This document shows, in pieces, positions 9,548 through 18,063 of a DNA stretch of 64,000 nucleotides. How positions within the stretch are numbered: position 1 is the first letter of the stretch; every line of letters starts with the position of its first letter. The stretch covers positions 1-64,000 of the forward strand of contig NZ_WPOO01000002.1 of the NCBI RefSeq assembly GCF_009755265.1, in the 5' to 3' direction. This DNA comes from Adlercreutzia rubneri (lineage in GTDB: Bacteria; Actinomycetota; Coriobacteriia; Coriobacteriales; Eggerthellaceae). Below the pieces are notes generated by a model, which saw nothing but the letters and a program-made list of their open reading frames with translations, made no database searches and was not told where the DNA came from. Made by a program: the position numbers and the translations under genes.

Positions 9548-10603
9548 ATGAATAACGAACTGATAAAGCTTACAGAAGCCGAACTCGAGGATCTTGTCAC
9601 CTCGTGGGGATATCCTCGCTTTCGCGCAAAACAGATTCACGAGTGGGTTCACCGCCATCATGCGGCTTCTTTCGATACCATGTCCAATCTTCCGAAAGAC
9701 CTCAGGACGAAACTTTCTGAGTTCTTTCCGTTGGAGACGGTAAAAATTTTCGACCGACAAATTTCCTTAGATGGGACACGCAAATATGTTGTGACTCTGG
9801 CCGACGGCTCATTAGTTGAGACGGTGGGCATGCCCGTCTACCATCGAGACGGCTCTCTCGATCGGCTATCAGTATGCGTTTCCTCACAAGTAGGATGTCC
9901 TATGGCCTGCCAGTTCTGTGCAACTGGCCGCGAAGGCCTTACACGGAATCTCACGGCTGCAGAAATCATCGCTCAAGTGGCTCTCGTCCAAGAGGATTTC
10001 CAAGAACGGGTAAGCAATGTCGTTGTTATGGGTCAAGGGGAACCTTTCCTTAACTACGATGAAGTTCTTGCCGCTTTGCGCATTCTAAACAGCCGGGACG
10101 ATTTCAATATAGGAGCGAGACATATCACGCTCTCTACCTGCGGCATTATAGATGGGATCGATCGTCTCTCCCAAGAGCCAGAGCAATTCACGCTCGCCGT
10201 GTCTCTTCATTCGGCTTTACAGAAGAAGCGTGATCGGCTTATGCCGAAAGTGGCAAAGCAACCTCTTTCGGATCTAAAAAAGGCTGTGGAGAGATACACC
10301 CAGTCTACCAACCGTCGTGTCTCCTTCGAGTATCTTCTCATCAAGGATATCAACGATTCAGAAGAAGATCTTCGAGCACTTCTCGACTTCTGTGATGGGC
10401 TACTCTGCCATGTCAACCTTCTTCCGGTGAACACCGTAGAAGGATCCCCTCTGCAAGCTGCCTCGCCAGCAACTGCAAAACATTGGGTCGAGACGCTGAT
10501 CCATTATGGTGTGGAAACAAGTTTCAGAAAATCCCGCGGAGCTGATATCGATGGAGCATGTGGTCAGTTAAAAAACAAGTTAGCGCAAGGTTCTCTTCGT
10601 TAA
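9548..10603 (+). CDS. rlmN: 23S rRNA (A2503-C2)/tRNA (A37-C2) methyltransferase RlmN
   Basis: A radical-SAM methyltransferase of 351 residues. The cluster-binding motif CPMACQFCATG has the CxxxCxxC pattern. The C-terminal GADIDGACGQL holds the cysteine that in known RlmN enzymes resolves the covalent intermediate. The N-terminal part matches the family (WGYPRFRAKQIHEWVH). It methylates A2503 of 23S rRNA and A37 of some tRNAs. It starts at ATG 9548 and is convergent with parB. Confidence 0.95.
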   Translation: MNNELIKLTEAELEDLVTSWGYPRFRAKQIHEWVHRHHAASFDTMSNLPKDLRTKLSEFFPLETVKIFDRQISLDGTRKYVVTLADGSLVETVGMPVYHRDGSLDRLSVCVSSQVGCPMACQFCATGREGLTRNLTAAEIIAQVALVQEDFQERVSNVVVMGQGEPFLNYDEVLAALRILNSRDDFNIGARHITLSTCGIIDGIDRLSQEPEQFTLAVSLHSALQKKRDRLMPKVAKQPLSDLKKAVERYTQSTNRRVSFEYLLIKDINDSEEDLRALLDFCDGLLCHVNLLPVNTVEGSPLQAASPATAKHWVETLIHYGVETSFRKSRGADIDGACGQLKNKLAQGSLR

Positions 10604-10621
10604 TTCGTCTTTCTCTTCTCT

Positions 10622-10637
10622 TGTTTCACGTGAAACA
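10622..10637. promoter_or_regulatory. parS site 1
   Basis: TGTTTCACGTGAAACA is a perfect copy of the chromosomal parS palindrome bound by ParB. It lies just after rlmN and about 140 bases from the parB stop. Confidence 0.93.
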
Positions 10638-10716
10638 AAGATAACTAATGGCATGTTATGTAAAGCATTTTCTCTTACCTCATACTAGGGTCTACAACGA
10701 CTTCTTTTAACAAAAG

Positions 10717-10750
10717 AAAAGAGTCTGTTTCACGTGAAACAGACTCTTTT
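10717..10750. terminator. parS site 2 embedded in a bidirectional terminator palindrome
   Basis: A 34-base perfect palindrome has AAAAGAGTC on one flank and GACTCTTTT on the other, with parS TGTTTCACGTGAAACA at its centre (10726-10741). It ends in A-runs and T-runs, so it would terminate both rlmN and parB, which converge here, while also binding ParB. Confidence 0.85.
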
Positions 10751-10775
10751 CTTAGTCATTAAATGCTATCGAAAG

Positions 10776-11828
10776 TTACTCACCAACAAGCTCACTGAAG
10801 AGTCGCCGCAAATCTTCCTCATCTTTGAATTCAATCTCGATTTTGTTCTTCCCTTTAGACGATTTCACACGCACGTTAGTCTTCAGTGTCTCGCGTAAGG
10901 TCTTCGCCACAGACTTGTAAACCGCAGGCATCGGCTCACGAGGAGTCGAGGCAGAGCCGTCCTTTTTACCTGACATAAGGCGAGCAAGATTCTCTGCTTC
11001 GCGTACGTTCAAACCGTTATCAATAATCTTCTGAGTCAAGGAAAGACGACCTTCAGCTGTGGGCACTGAAAGAATGGCCCGTGCATGGCCCGCCGTGATC
11101 TTTTCCTCAAACAGAAGCTGCTGAGCCTCTTCAGGAAGATCGAGAAGTCGAAGTGCATTGGCGACAGTCGAACGACCTTTGGAAACTGCTTGTGCCACTT
11201 CCGCCTGAGTCATCGAGCGTCGCTCCATCAACCGACGGTATCCGTACGCCTCTTCTATCGGGTTCAAATCAGAGCGCTGGATATTTTCAATTAACGCAAG
11301 CTCAAGGGCTTGGTCGTCATCAACCTCTTTTACACGAACGGGAACCTTCTTAAGACCAGCAGCCTTAGAGGCTTGCCAACGGCGCTCACCGGCAATGATC
11401 TGATAGGTACCATCGGCCATTTGCCTTACAAGAATAGGTTGGAGCAGACCATCCTTTTCAATAGAAGCAGCGAGTTCTTCTATTTCCTCTTTTTTAAATT
11501 GGGTTCTCGGCTGATCAGGATTAGGGGCGATTCTATCAATCTCCACCTCATCAGTTCCCCGTGCAGGAACCTCCTCAGTCCTCGATTCCTCAATGATGGC
11601 TTCTCGCACAATGGGTTCAGAGACCTTAACTGGTTCTTCCTCTATCTCAACCATCGTCCGTACGGGCCGTGTGGAAACAGGGGCCTCTCGCGCCGCCTCT
11701 TCATCTACTTCAATTGTCACTCTCTGGCGCCCGGGCGCAGGGGAAACAGGGGCAGGTGATTCATAGGAACCGGGGAGGAGGGAACCCAGACCTCGACCGA
11801 GTCCTCCACGACGTTCGGGCTTAGCCAC
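10776..11828 (-). CDS. parB: chromosome-partitioning protein ParB
   Basis: About 350 residues. The ParB/Srx domain starts near residue 95 (IAPNPDQPRTQF) and contains IIAGERRWQASKAAG of the CTP-binding region. A helix-turn-helix follows (MTQAEVAQAVSKGRSTVANALRLLDLP), then a C-terminal dimerisation part. The N-terminal 90 residues are Pro/Glu-rich with the usual GGLGRGLGSLLPG near the start, where ParA contacts are known in the family. I chose GTG 11828, which overlaps the parA stop by 8 bases; a TTG two codons earlier is possible. It binds the four parS sites seen in this window. Confidence 0.95.
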   Translation of the reverse strand: MAKPERRGGLGRGLGSLLPGSYESPAPVSPAPGRQRVTIEVDEEAAREAPVSTRPVRTMVEIEEEPVKVSEPIVREAIIEESRTEEVPARGTDEVEIDRIAPNPDQPRTQFKKEEIEELAASIEKDGLLQPILVRQMADGTYQIIAGERRWQASKAAGLKKVPVRVKEVDDDQALELALIENIQRSDLNPIEEAYGYRRLMERRSMTQAEVAQAVSKGRSTVANALRLLDLPEEAQQLLFEEKITAGHARAILSVPTAEGRLSLTQKIIDNGLNVREAENLARLMSGKKDGSASTPREPMPAVYKSVAKTLRETLKTNVRVKSSKGKNKIEIEFKDEEDLRRLFSELVGE

Positions 11829-12816
11829 GTGCAATCACTTCCTTCGCTAATTCAATATAGGAAAGAGCGCCTCTTCCCTTGGGATCGTATTGGGTAATCG
11901 GCTGCCCAAAACTCGGAGCTTCCGACAATTTAACCGTGCGAGGAATAGGCGTGGCGAACACCAGGCGCCCAAAATACTCACGCACTTCATCGACAACCTG
12001 CTTCGAGAGCGTCGTACGGCTATCGTACATAGTAAGAAGAATGCCGTAGATATCCAGAGTAGGATTAAGGCGAGATTTGACACGCTTCATTGATTCGAGA
12101 AGTTTTGTCACACCCTCCAAGGCATAGAACTCGCATTGGATAGGAATAAGCAATTTATCAGCCGCCACCAGAGCATTAACTGTTAAAAGACCCAAAGAAG
12201 GCGGGCAGTCAATGAGAATGAAATCATATTTGCCCCGCATGCTACCCACAGCATCCTTAAGGCGATTCTCTCGCGCCATTTCCGAGACCAGCTCGACTTC
12301 CGCCCCCGCAAGATTAATCGTAGCCGGAGCAATGTCTAATCCCTCGGCGATATCAGGAATAATTACCTCTTCAAGAGGAACATCGTTAAGGAGAACATCG
12401 TAGATGCACTGCTGTATAAGACTCTTCTCAACGCCTAGGCCACTGGAGCAATTTCCCTGAGGATCAAGATCGACAAGAAGCACCTGTTTGCCCATCTCTC
12501 CCAGTGCAGCCCCAAGGTTGATCGCTGTTGTCGACTTCCCTACGCCACCTTTTTGGTTAATGATGGCAATAATCTTCGTCTGTCCGACAACATGACGCAC
12601 CGGCGCTTTGTCTTTATAGCTCTTCAAAGGTTCTCGAGGAATCACAGGAGCTGCGTAATCCTCAACCTCCCTGACAACCACTTCAATATTTTCAGGATCG
12701 TCAACGAGTTCCTCTTCAGCGGCTACCACTTCTTGTTCCTGAGTCTGAGGTTGATCAACCTCTTCGACAGTCCGGGCTTGTTTTGTGTCTCGTTTAAGAC
12801 CATCAAAGAATCCCAC
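11821..12816 (-). CDS. parA: chromosome-partitioning ATPase ParA
   Basis: About 331 residues. The deviant Walker A NQKGGVGKSTTAINLG lies near residue 95, followed by VDLDPQGNCSSGLG and FILIDCPPSLG, typical of ParA/Soj. It drives segregation of ParB-parS complexes. There is an N-terminal extension of about 80 residues, beginning GFFDGLKRD and then acidic, before the ATPase core. The start is GTG 12816, directly preceded by AAGGAGG; an upstream TTG-started reading would place that Shine-Dalgarno inside the gene. It overlaps parB by 8 bases, indicating translational coupling. Confidence 0.95.
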   Translation of the reverse strand: MGFFDGLKRDTKQARTVEEVDQPQTQEQEVVAAEEELVDDPENIEVVVREVEDYAAPVIPREPLKSYKDKAPVRHVVGQTKIIAIINQKGGVGKSTTAINLGAALGEMGKQVLLVDLDPQGNCSSGLGVEKSLIQQCIYDVLLNDVPLEEVIIPDIAEGLDIAPATINLAGAEVELVSEMARENRLKDAVGSMRGKYDFILIDCPPSLGLLTVNALVAADKLLIPIQCEFYALEGVTKLLESMKRVKSRLNPTLDIYGILLTMYDSRTTLSKQVVDEVREYFGRLVFATPIPRTVKLSEAPSFGQPITQYDPKGRGALSYIELAKEVIARG

Positions 12817-12903
12817 AGGAACCTCCTTCCTTGATTGGAGCACAGTATATCATCGCCTCAAGCTGGTTCAGGCGATGTTCGACAGAAGGATTCAAATTGA
12901 TCG

Positions 12904-12919
12904 TGTTTCACGTGAAACA
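12904..12919. promoter_or_regulatory. parS site 3
   Basis: A perfect TGTTTCACGTGAAACA, extended by GATCG and CGATC into a 26-base palindrome (12899-12924), in the short gap between rsmG and parA. Confidence 0.92.
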
Positions 12920-12935
12920 CGATCACATACTACAT

Positions 12936-13610
12936 TCAGTTACGGGGACGCAGTGGCTGTTTCTGAGCCAAGCCAATTCTTCGAGGAAGCTTGATGCGTG
13001 ACTTGCCGACTTTCTCAAACACTACAATGGTTCTCATGGTCTCTCCATCGCTCAAGCAAATCTCACGCTGAGAGATCATTCTCATACCCACAAGGTCTTG
13101 CACAGCAAGAGCTTCATCAAGTTCTTCCGATGATAGCTGGGCTTTATAACAGACTAACCGACCGCCCTTTTTCAAAAGGGGCGAAGCAAGCTCTATAAGA
13201 GAAACTAGTTTAGACAGAGCTCGAGCTGTGAGGACGGCGAATTTCTCCTTGTACTCCAGAGGAAGATCCTCGATGCGTTCGCTCGATGTAGAAATTTGCT
13301 CACTCAACAAAAGATCATCAAGGACAGATTGGACGATGGCCATTTTCTTCTTCACCGAATCAACGAGAAGGGTCGTTCTTCCTGTCGCAAGCGCAAGAGG
13401 GACGCCGGGGAACCCCCCTCCTGAGCCAAGGTCTCCATAGAGACCGTCAGGAGCTTCATTGACCTCCGGCAAACCTACCAGCGAATCCTCTATATGAAGG
13501 AGACGCGCCTGTTCCCCATCAGTAATGCGAGTAAGATTCGTAACTTTGTTTGCTTCAAGGATTGAAGCAAGATAGCACTGCATCAAGCTCATCGTCTGAT
13601 CATCTGCCAT
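12936..13610 (-). CDS. rsmG: 16S rRNA (G527-N7)-methyltransferase RsmG
   Basis: A 224-residue class I SAM methyltransferase. GDLGSGGGFPGVPLA is the family's SAM-binding loop, and VLTARALSKLVSL is the conserved later segment. It makes m7G527 in 16S rRNA. Position between jag and parA is the standard order around bacterial origins. The start is ATG 13610. A hairpin separates it from jag. Confidence 0.95.
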   Translation of the reverse strand: MADDQTMSLMQCYLASILEANKVTNLTRITDGEQARLLHIEDSLVGLPEVNEAPDGLYGDLGSGGGFPGVPLALATGRTTLLVDSVKKKMAIVQSVLDDLLLSEQISTSSERIEDLPLEYKEKFAVLTARALSKLVSLIELASPLLKKGGRLVCYKAQLSSEELDEALAVQDLVGMRMISQREICLSDGETMRTIVVFEKVGKSRIKLPRRIGLAQKQPLRPRN

Positions 13611-13652
13611 CTCAACTCCTTTCCATAGGCGAACGTGTCCATAATAAAGGAA

Positions 13653-13677
13653 ATGGGACGTGCTTTGCGCGTCCCAT
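13653..13677 (-). terminator. hairpin between jag and rsmG
   Basis: The stem ATGGGACGTGC/GCGCGTCCCAT with a 3-base loop reads on the minus strand into a moderately T-rich stretch (TTCCTTTATT). It may terminate or attenuate transcription from the yidC-jag side before rsmG. Confidence 0.6.
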
Positions 13678-13705
13678 CAGCACATTGAAAGTATTAGAAC
13701 AGTTT

Positions 13706-14293
13706 TTACAGAGGAACCACGACCACATGGCGGGAAGGACCCTCCCCCTCAGAAACGGTCTCGACTCGATCATCGTCTCTCAAAGCAATGTGGATAATCC
13801 GACGCTCGTAGGGGGTCATCGGGCGCAATCCAACTTTACGGTGCTGAGAAGCAGCTCGATTAGCGGAGCTGTGCGCAATCGACTCGAGCTTTTGGCGCTG
13901 GCGGTTCTTGTAGCCCTCAACATCGACAATAACTGGATAACGGAAACCGATAGTGCGTACCGTTATCATCGACACAATGAATTGCAGCGCATCAAGAGTT
14001 TTTCCATGACGACCAATAAGGACAGCCATATCTTTGCCGCTGATATCAAGAATCAGTTCGCCCTCGTCACCCTCGTACTCATCAATAGTCACTTCGCCGA
14101 CATTGAAATACTGGAGAATATCTTGGAGCGCCGCGATAGCAGTGTCGGCAATGGTATCGAGCATCTCGTCCGTCACGATAAGCTCGTCCTCTTCAACAAC
14201 CTCTTCGGTATTAATGGGATCCGCAGAAGACTGAGATTCTTCCACCACCTCGTCTTCTACCTCTTCAATCATGTCCTCGAACTCTTCAGTCAT
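13706..14293 (-). CDS. jag: Jag/KhpB RNA-binding protein (KH and R3H domains)
   Basis: 195 residues. After a very acidic N-terminal stretch comes a KH domain with VLIGRHGKTLDALQ, then an R3H domain near the C-terminus (MTPYERRIIHIAL, then SRHVVVVPL). KhpB/Jag proteins bind RNA and, in Firmicutes, influence cell elongation. The usual separate Jag-N domain is replaced by the short acidic region. It follows yidC on the same strand, with a variant parS between them. Confidence 0.9.
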   Translation of the reverse strand: MTEEFEDMIEEVEDEVVEESQSSADPINTEEVVEEDELIVTDEMLDTIADTAIAALQDILQYFNVGEVTIDEYEGDEGELILDISGKDMAVLIGRHGKTLDALQFIVSMITVRTIGFRYPVIVDVEGYKNRQRQKLESIAHSSANRAASQHRKVGLRPMTPYERRIIHIALRDDDRVETVSEGEGPSRHVVVVPL

Positions 14294-14353
14294 TACAGGC
14301 TCCTAACCTTAAACACCGCGGTTGAAATGATGCCACGGAACGTACAAAGGGAG

Positions 14354-14369
14354 TGTTTCATGTGAAACA
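14354..14369. promoter_or_regulatory. parS site 4 (one-base variant)
   Basis: TGTTTCATGTGAAACA differs from consensus parS at one base. Flanking GGGAG and CTCCC extend the palindrome. It lies between yidC and jag. Confidence 0.75.
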
Positions 14370-14389
14370 CTCCCTAAAATCAGTAAGGT

Positions 14390-15166
14390 CTAGCGCTTTT
14401 TCTTAGGACGCTTCTTCTTCTCTTTGCGCGTGACGTTAACCTCGATCGGCTTGACGACGAGAGCTTCTTCCTCCTCTTTACGCCGATCGGCAGCACGGCA
14501 GCGCGCAAGCGTCAACTGGTTCTGCCCGATACCGATAAGGGAGGATGCGCCCCAGAACAGCAACACACCCGCCGGTGAACCCCAGGAAATCCAAAGCATC
14601 ATAAGAGACATGATCGCGCCCATCATGAGCGTCTGATTTTTCTGCTGGGTGTTTTCAGTTTTCAACTGCTGAAGAACCATCGGAAGGAAGGTAGCACCAG
14701 CAAAGATAATCATGAGAATGAGATAGGGAACAAATGTTCCGAATCCCTCGCCGAAAGCCTGGGAGGGCGTCGTGACGAGATTCGGAACCAAGTTGTAGAA
14801 CGAGTACGTGCCCTCGCCAATACGATCGCCCATCTCGCGAAGCACCTGGAACAGAGCAATAAAGATCGGCATCTGGAGCAGCATCGGAAGACAACCAGCG
14901 AGCGGGTTGAACTTCATCTCCGCGTATATCTTCTGCATCTCCTGGGATTGACGCGTGGGATCATCGGGGAAACGATCTTTCAGGGCCTGAATCTTCGGCT
15001 GCACCTTCTGCATAGCATAATTGGACTTCGCTTGCTTATGCATGAGGGGCGCGACAATGATACGAAAGATAATCGTGACGATGATGATCGCCAGTCCCCA
15101 GTCGTGGCAGAAGTTATAGAAGAATTGGATGATGTCGAAGATCCAGTCTTTAAAGATATCCCACAT
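14390..15166 (-). CDS. yidC: membrane protein insertase YidC
   Basis: 258 residues, the short Gram-positive form without a large outer domain. The first membrane segment carries the conserved arginine (TIIFRIIVAPLMH), followed by a charged cytoplasmic loop (QPKIQALKDRFPDDP) and further hydrophobic segments containing LPMLLQMPIFIALFQVL and LMMLWISWGSPAGVLLFW. The C-terminus is strongly basic (EKKKRPKKKR), suggesting ribosome contact. No lipobox is seen at the N-terminus. It inserts proteins into the cytoplasmic membrane with or without SecYEG. It is in the standard rpmH-rnpA-yidD-yidC order. Confidence 0.95.
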   Translation of the reverse strand: MWDIFKDWIFDIIQFFYNFCHDWGLAIIIVTIIFRIIVAPLMHKQAKSNYAMQKVQPKIQALKDRFPDDPTRQSQEMQKIYAEMKFNPLAGCLPMLLQMPIFIALFQVLREMGDRIGEGTYSFYNLVPNLVTTPSQAFGEGFGTFVPYLILMIIFAGATFLPMVLQQLKTENTQQKNQTLMMGAIMSLMMLWISWGSPAGVLLFWGASSLIGIGQNQLTLARCRAADRRKEEEEALVVKPIEVNVTRKEKKKRPKKKR

Positions 15167-15194
15167 AGCTTACCTTTCCAAATGCACCAGCGAC

Positions 15195-15437
15195 TCAGGG
15201 AACGGGATCGTACCCACACGGACCGCCAGGGCGGCATCGCAGTATTCTCTTTGCAGTGAGCACGAACCCTTTGCAAAACCCATATCGCTTGAACGCGGTG
15301 AGTCCGTACTCGGAACATGTGGGAATGAAGCGGCAAGAAGGGGGGAGAAGGGGTGAAAGAGCCATTCGGTAAAACATAATAAGACCGATAGCGACCAGAG
15401 TCGGAATCCTCTTAATGCGTACGAGTAGCTTCTTCAA
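15195..15437 (-). CDS. yidD: membrane protein insertion efficiency factor YidD
   Basis: A small protein with the family core PPSCRFIPTCSEYGLTAF and KRILRCRPGGPCGYDPVP. The start is uncertain. ATG 15479 would give 94 residues but overlap rnpA by 68 bases; TTG 15437 (LKKLLVRIKR) gives 80 residues, fits the usual length, and has GGGAAG upstream, so I use it. It is thought to help YidC-dependent insertion, and the genes are adjacent here. Confidence 0.9.
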   Translation of the reverse strand: MKKLLVRIKRIPTLVAIGLIMFYRMALSPLLPPSCRFIPTCSEYGLTAFKRYGFCKGFVLTAKRILRCRPGGPCGYDPVP

Positions 15438-15798
15438 CGGTGTTCTTCCCTTCGCCTTGGGCAAGGCGCTCAGCGACATTTCCGCATGCTTTCAGCACTT
15501 TACTATAAGAAGCCCGAGTGAGGCCTGATTTTGCCAGAAATATCACGTCAAAGCCGGCCCACGGCCCACCCATTTCCATGCAGAGTGCTCGCAAGCGGCG
15601 CTTGGCGCGGTTTCTCCAAACGGCATTCCCCAACTTCTTCCCCGCAATAAAAGCGACACGACCGGAATGGCCGTGTCGCTCATAATTGCTCTGCTTGTCG
15701 TCCTGGACGCCTACAATAACCGTAAAGTATGGCGTATGAAGACGATGCCCCGTAGAGAAGAGCTGGGAGATTTCAGTGCTGGATTTAATAGTCTGCAC
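15412..15798 (-). CDS. rnpA: ribonuclease P protein component
   Basis: 128 residues. The conserved RNA-binding region reads AGKKLGNAVWRNRAKRRLRAL (split here: AGKKLGNAVWRN and RAKRRLRAL), diagnostic for RnpA. It assists the RNase P RNA in maturing tRNA 5' ends. The start codon is GTG 15798 with GGAGATC upstream. It lies 11 bases after rpmH and overlaps yidD. Confidence 0.95.
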   Translation of the reverse strand: MQTIKSSTEISQLFSTGHRLHTPYFTVIVGVQDDKQSNYERHGHSGRVAFIAGKKLGNAVWRNRAKRRLRALCMEMGGPWAGFDVIFLAKSGLTRASYSKVLKACGNVAERLAQGEGKNTVEEATRTH

Positions 15799-15809
15799 CT
15801 AAAGATCTC

Positions 15810-15944
15810 CTAGACGGTGAGACGCTTGCGCCCCTTAGCACGACGGGAAGCGAGAACAGCGCGACCACCCTTGGTAGCCATACGGGCACGGAAGCCATGG
15901 CACTTGGCGCGCTTGCGTTTGTTCGGTTGATAGGTGCGTTTCAT
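15810..15944 (-). CDS. rpmH: 50S ribosomal protein L34
   Basis: 44 residues with the L34 signature MKRTYQPNKRKRAKCHGF at the start and a basic, Arg/Lys-rich remainder ending KGRKRLTV. A near-consensus promoter lies upstream. It opens the rpmH-rnpA-yidD-yidC run. Confidence 0.97.
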   Translation of the reverse strand: MKRTYQPNKRKRAKCHGFRARMATKGGRAVLASRRAKGRKRLTV

Positions 15945-15983
15945 TGTTTCTTTCCCTTTCATGGTTTAAAGAGTAGCTTTTGA

Positions 15984-16011
15984 ATTATACAACGCAAAAA
16001 AGTACTGTCAA
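15984..16011 (-). promoter_or_regulatory. sigma-70-type promoter of rpmH
   Basis: On the minus strand TTGACA (16006-16011) and TATAAT (15984-15989) are separated by 16 bases. Both hexamers match consensus exactly. It drives rpmH and probably the genes behind it. Confidence 0.88.
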
Positions 16012-16355
16012 CGGGGCGAACAGAAGAATAAGGAAGATGGCTGCGAAGGGAGTTGCGATAGGGAGGTGGAACCATGAAGTACAGGTAACGGCTGTGCAGA
16101 ACTAAAAAGTAGTTCCCATTGAAGAGGGATTCTAAAAATAGAATTCAAATAGTAGTCTCAATAAGACGAGTGGATTAGTCGATAACTGGCATAGCCGCAG
16201 GTGGGGAGCTTGCTAACGTACTTACTGCTTGGTGAGTTGTCAAGCGCGCTTGTGAACCATGCGCTGGCGGCCATCCTCTGCTCTCTCCCGTTGTCGTTGA
16301 AAAGTTGCCCTGTTATGCGCAGGTTTTCCCTTCTTATCAAGAGTTTGTGAACAAA
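16012..16355. other. gap between dnaA stop and rpmH promoter, no gene seen
   Basis: No convincing reading frame, DnaA-box cluster or repeat array is visible. A weak inverted repeat, AGTTTGT-GA-ACAAACT (16342-16357), overlaps the dnaA stop and may be its terminator. Confidence 0.5.
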
Positions 16356-17984
16356 CTAGTCCAGCTCGCAGATGATCTTCTGCAGCACCTCAATCTCTTC
16401 CTGGGTATCACGATCGGTCTTCAAACGCTCTTCGATACTTGTTGCCGAATGGATGGCGGTCGAATGGTCGCGATTGAATTTCTTGCCGATATCGCCGTAG
16501 GGGAGGTCGAGCAGTTGTCGGCACAGGTAGATGGCGATCTGTCGCGGTCTCACAATGGATTGGGATCGCTTGGGGCCTACCATGTCGCTATGGCTCACTT
16601 TGAAGAAGTTCTCCACTTCGCGCTGGATGTCCTCCACGGTCAAGCTTCGTGACATGCCGCCGGTGAAATGATTGGCTAGAAGCTCGCGCACTTCATCGAT
16701 GGAGATATCGCTGCGATCGCAGTAGATCATGCGGTAGATGACGGTATTCACGGCGCCCTTGAGCTCGCGGATGTTGGACCCGGAGTTCTCGGCGATGTAC
16801 ATTTGAATGTCGTCGGAGAGGGTGAAGTTTCCCAGGCCCTCGCTGCGGCTGAACTCGTCGGTGAAGGATTTGACGATGCCGAGTTTGGTTTCCACTTCCG
16901 GCGGCTGGATATCGATGGTGCCGCCGCTGTAGAAGCGAGATTTCAGACGTTCGTCGAATTGGATGTTCTTGGGAGCGCGGTCGGCGGAGAGCACCACCTG
17001 CTTGCCCTGGCTGGTCAGCGTGTTGAACAGCTGGAAAAGCATGTTCATGGATTCCTTCTTGCCCTGAAGGTGCTGGACGTCATCGAGGAGGAGGATGTCC
17101 GCCTGCTCATAGTAGGCGCGGAAGTTGCGGAAGCTGACCTTCTCCTGGTCCTTGATGGCGCCGGCCTCTGAGTACTTCGAGACAAAGTCCTGAGCATCCA
17201 CGTAGACCGTTCGCATCGAGGGACGCGTTTCCTCGATGTAGTTCTGAATGGCTCTCATGAGATGGGTTTTGCCCAAGCCGCTTTTCCCGTAAATGAACAG
17301 GGGATTAAGGGGAAGCCGTCCGGGGGACTCTGCAACTTCGACGGCCATGGAGTAGGCCATGCGGTTCGATTCCCCGATAACGAAGTTCTCGAACGTGAGG
17401 GAAGACGAGGGATTCGAAGCCCTCTCGGCGACCGGCTCCTGGGAGAGCGGTGCGGGCGCGGGAGGCGCGTAGTGATCGACCACGACGTCCTCTGCAAGGG
17501 AATGGGCGACCATGCCGGATGGTTCGAAGGGGGTCGCCTGAGACAGGGGAGCACCATAGGCCGGTGAGGGGGGCGCAGCTGCCGCGATGGGCTGAGAAGG
17601 GAGAGACTCCATCGTCGATGCTGCTGGCTGCGCGGGTGTTGGCGTCGGCATCGGTTGGGCGGGCGCCGAAAGGGGCGCCGCAGGGGATGGTTGGCCTGCA
17701 GCGGCGATTTTACGCTGCTCTTGGGTGGGGTCGACGGCGATGGCCACCGCGAATACGACGCCGGTGAGATCGCGCAGCGCGCGTACGATAACCTCGGTGT
17801 AATGCTGCTCGACCCATGTCTTTATAAAGTCGTTGTCGGCGGTGAGCATGAGAAATGAATCGCTCATGGCCTGGGGAACGAGCCGCGAGAAAAAGGCGGA
17901 AACCTGGGAGGGGTCGATATCCTGGTAGCTTTTGACCTGGGCGCAAATACGCGCCCATTGTTCGTTGAGCGTCTCGCTATCCAT
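16356..17984 (-). CDS. dnaA: chromosomal replication initiator DnaA
   Basis: 542 residues. Domain I (about 1-85) is followed by a Pro/Ala-rich linker (about 110-200). The AAA+ core has Walker A GKSGLGKTHLMRAI and Walker B ILLLDDVQHL. The C-terminal DNA-binding domain includes RPRQIAIYLCRQLL and the signature-like FNRDHSTAIHSA. It binds DnaA boxes and opens the origin. The start is ATG 17984 with GGAAGG upstream. It is transcribed on the minus strand, away from dnaN, together with rpmH and the ATPase/winged-helix gene; in most bacteria dnaA and dnaN point the same way. Confidence 0.97.
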   Translation of the reverse strand: MDSETLNEQWARICAQVKSYQDIDPSQVSAFFSRLVPQAMSDSFLMLTADNDFIKTWVEQHYTEVIVRALRDLTGVVFAVAIAVDPTQEQRKIAAAGQPSPAAPLSAPAQPMPTPTPAQPAASTMESLPSQPIAAAAPPSPAYGAPLSQATPFEPSGMVAHSLAEDVVVDHYAPPAPAPLSQEPVAERASNPSSSLTFENFVIGESNRMAYSMAVEVAESPGRLPLNPLFIYGKSGLGKTHLMRAIQNYIEETRPSMRTVYVDAQDFVSKYSEAGAIKDQEKVSFRNFRAYYEQADILLLDDVQHLQGKKESMNMLFQLFNTLTSQGKQVVLSADRAPKNIQFDERLKSRFYSGGTIDIQPPEVETKLGIVKSFTDEFSRSEGLGNFTLSDDIQMYIAENSGSNIRELKGAVNTVIYRMIYCDRSDISIDEVRELLANHFTGGMSRSLTVEDIQREVENFFKVSHSDMVGPKRSQSIVRPRQIAIYLCRQLLDLPYGDIGKKFNRDHSTAIHSATSIEERLKTDRDTQEEIEVLQKIICELD

Positions 17985-18063
17985 ACATCATCCTTCCGCC
18001 GGCGTATTTTGCCGTGGTTCTCCGCTTTCAGGGCAATTCTAGCAAATTGGCAAGGCTTGGGTC

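Noticed and set aside
16158..16340. A 60-codon minus-strand frame between dnaA and rpmH
   Set aside because: No recognisable features and no convincing start; probably chance.
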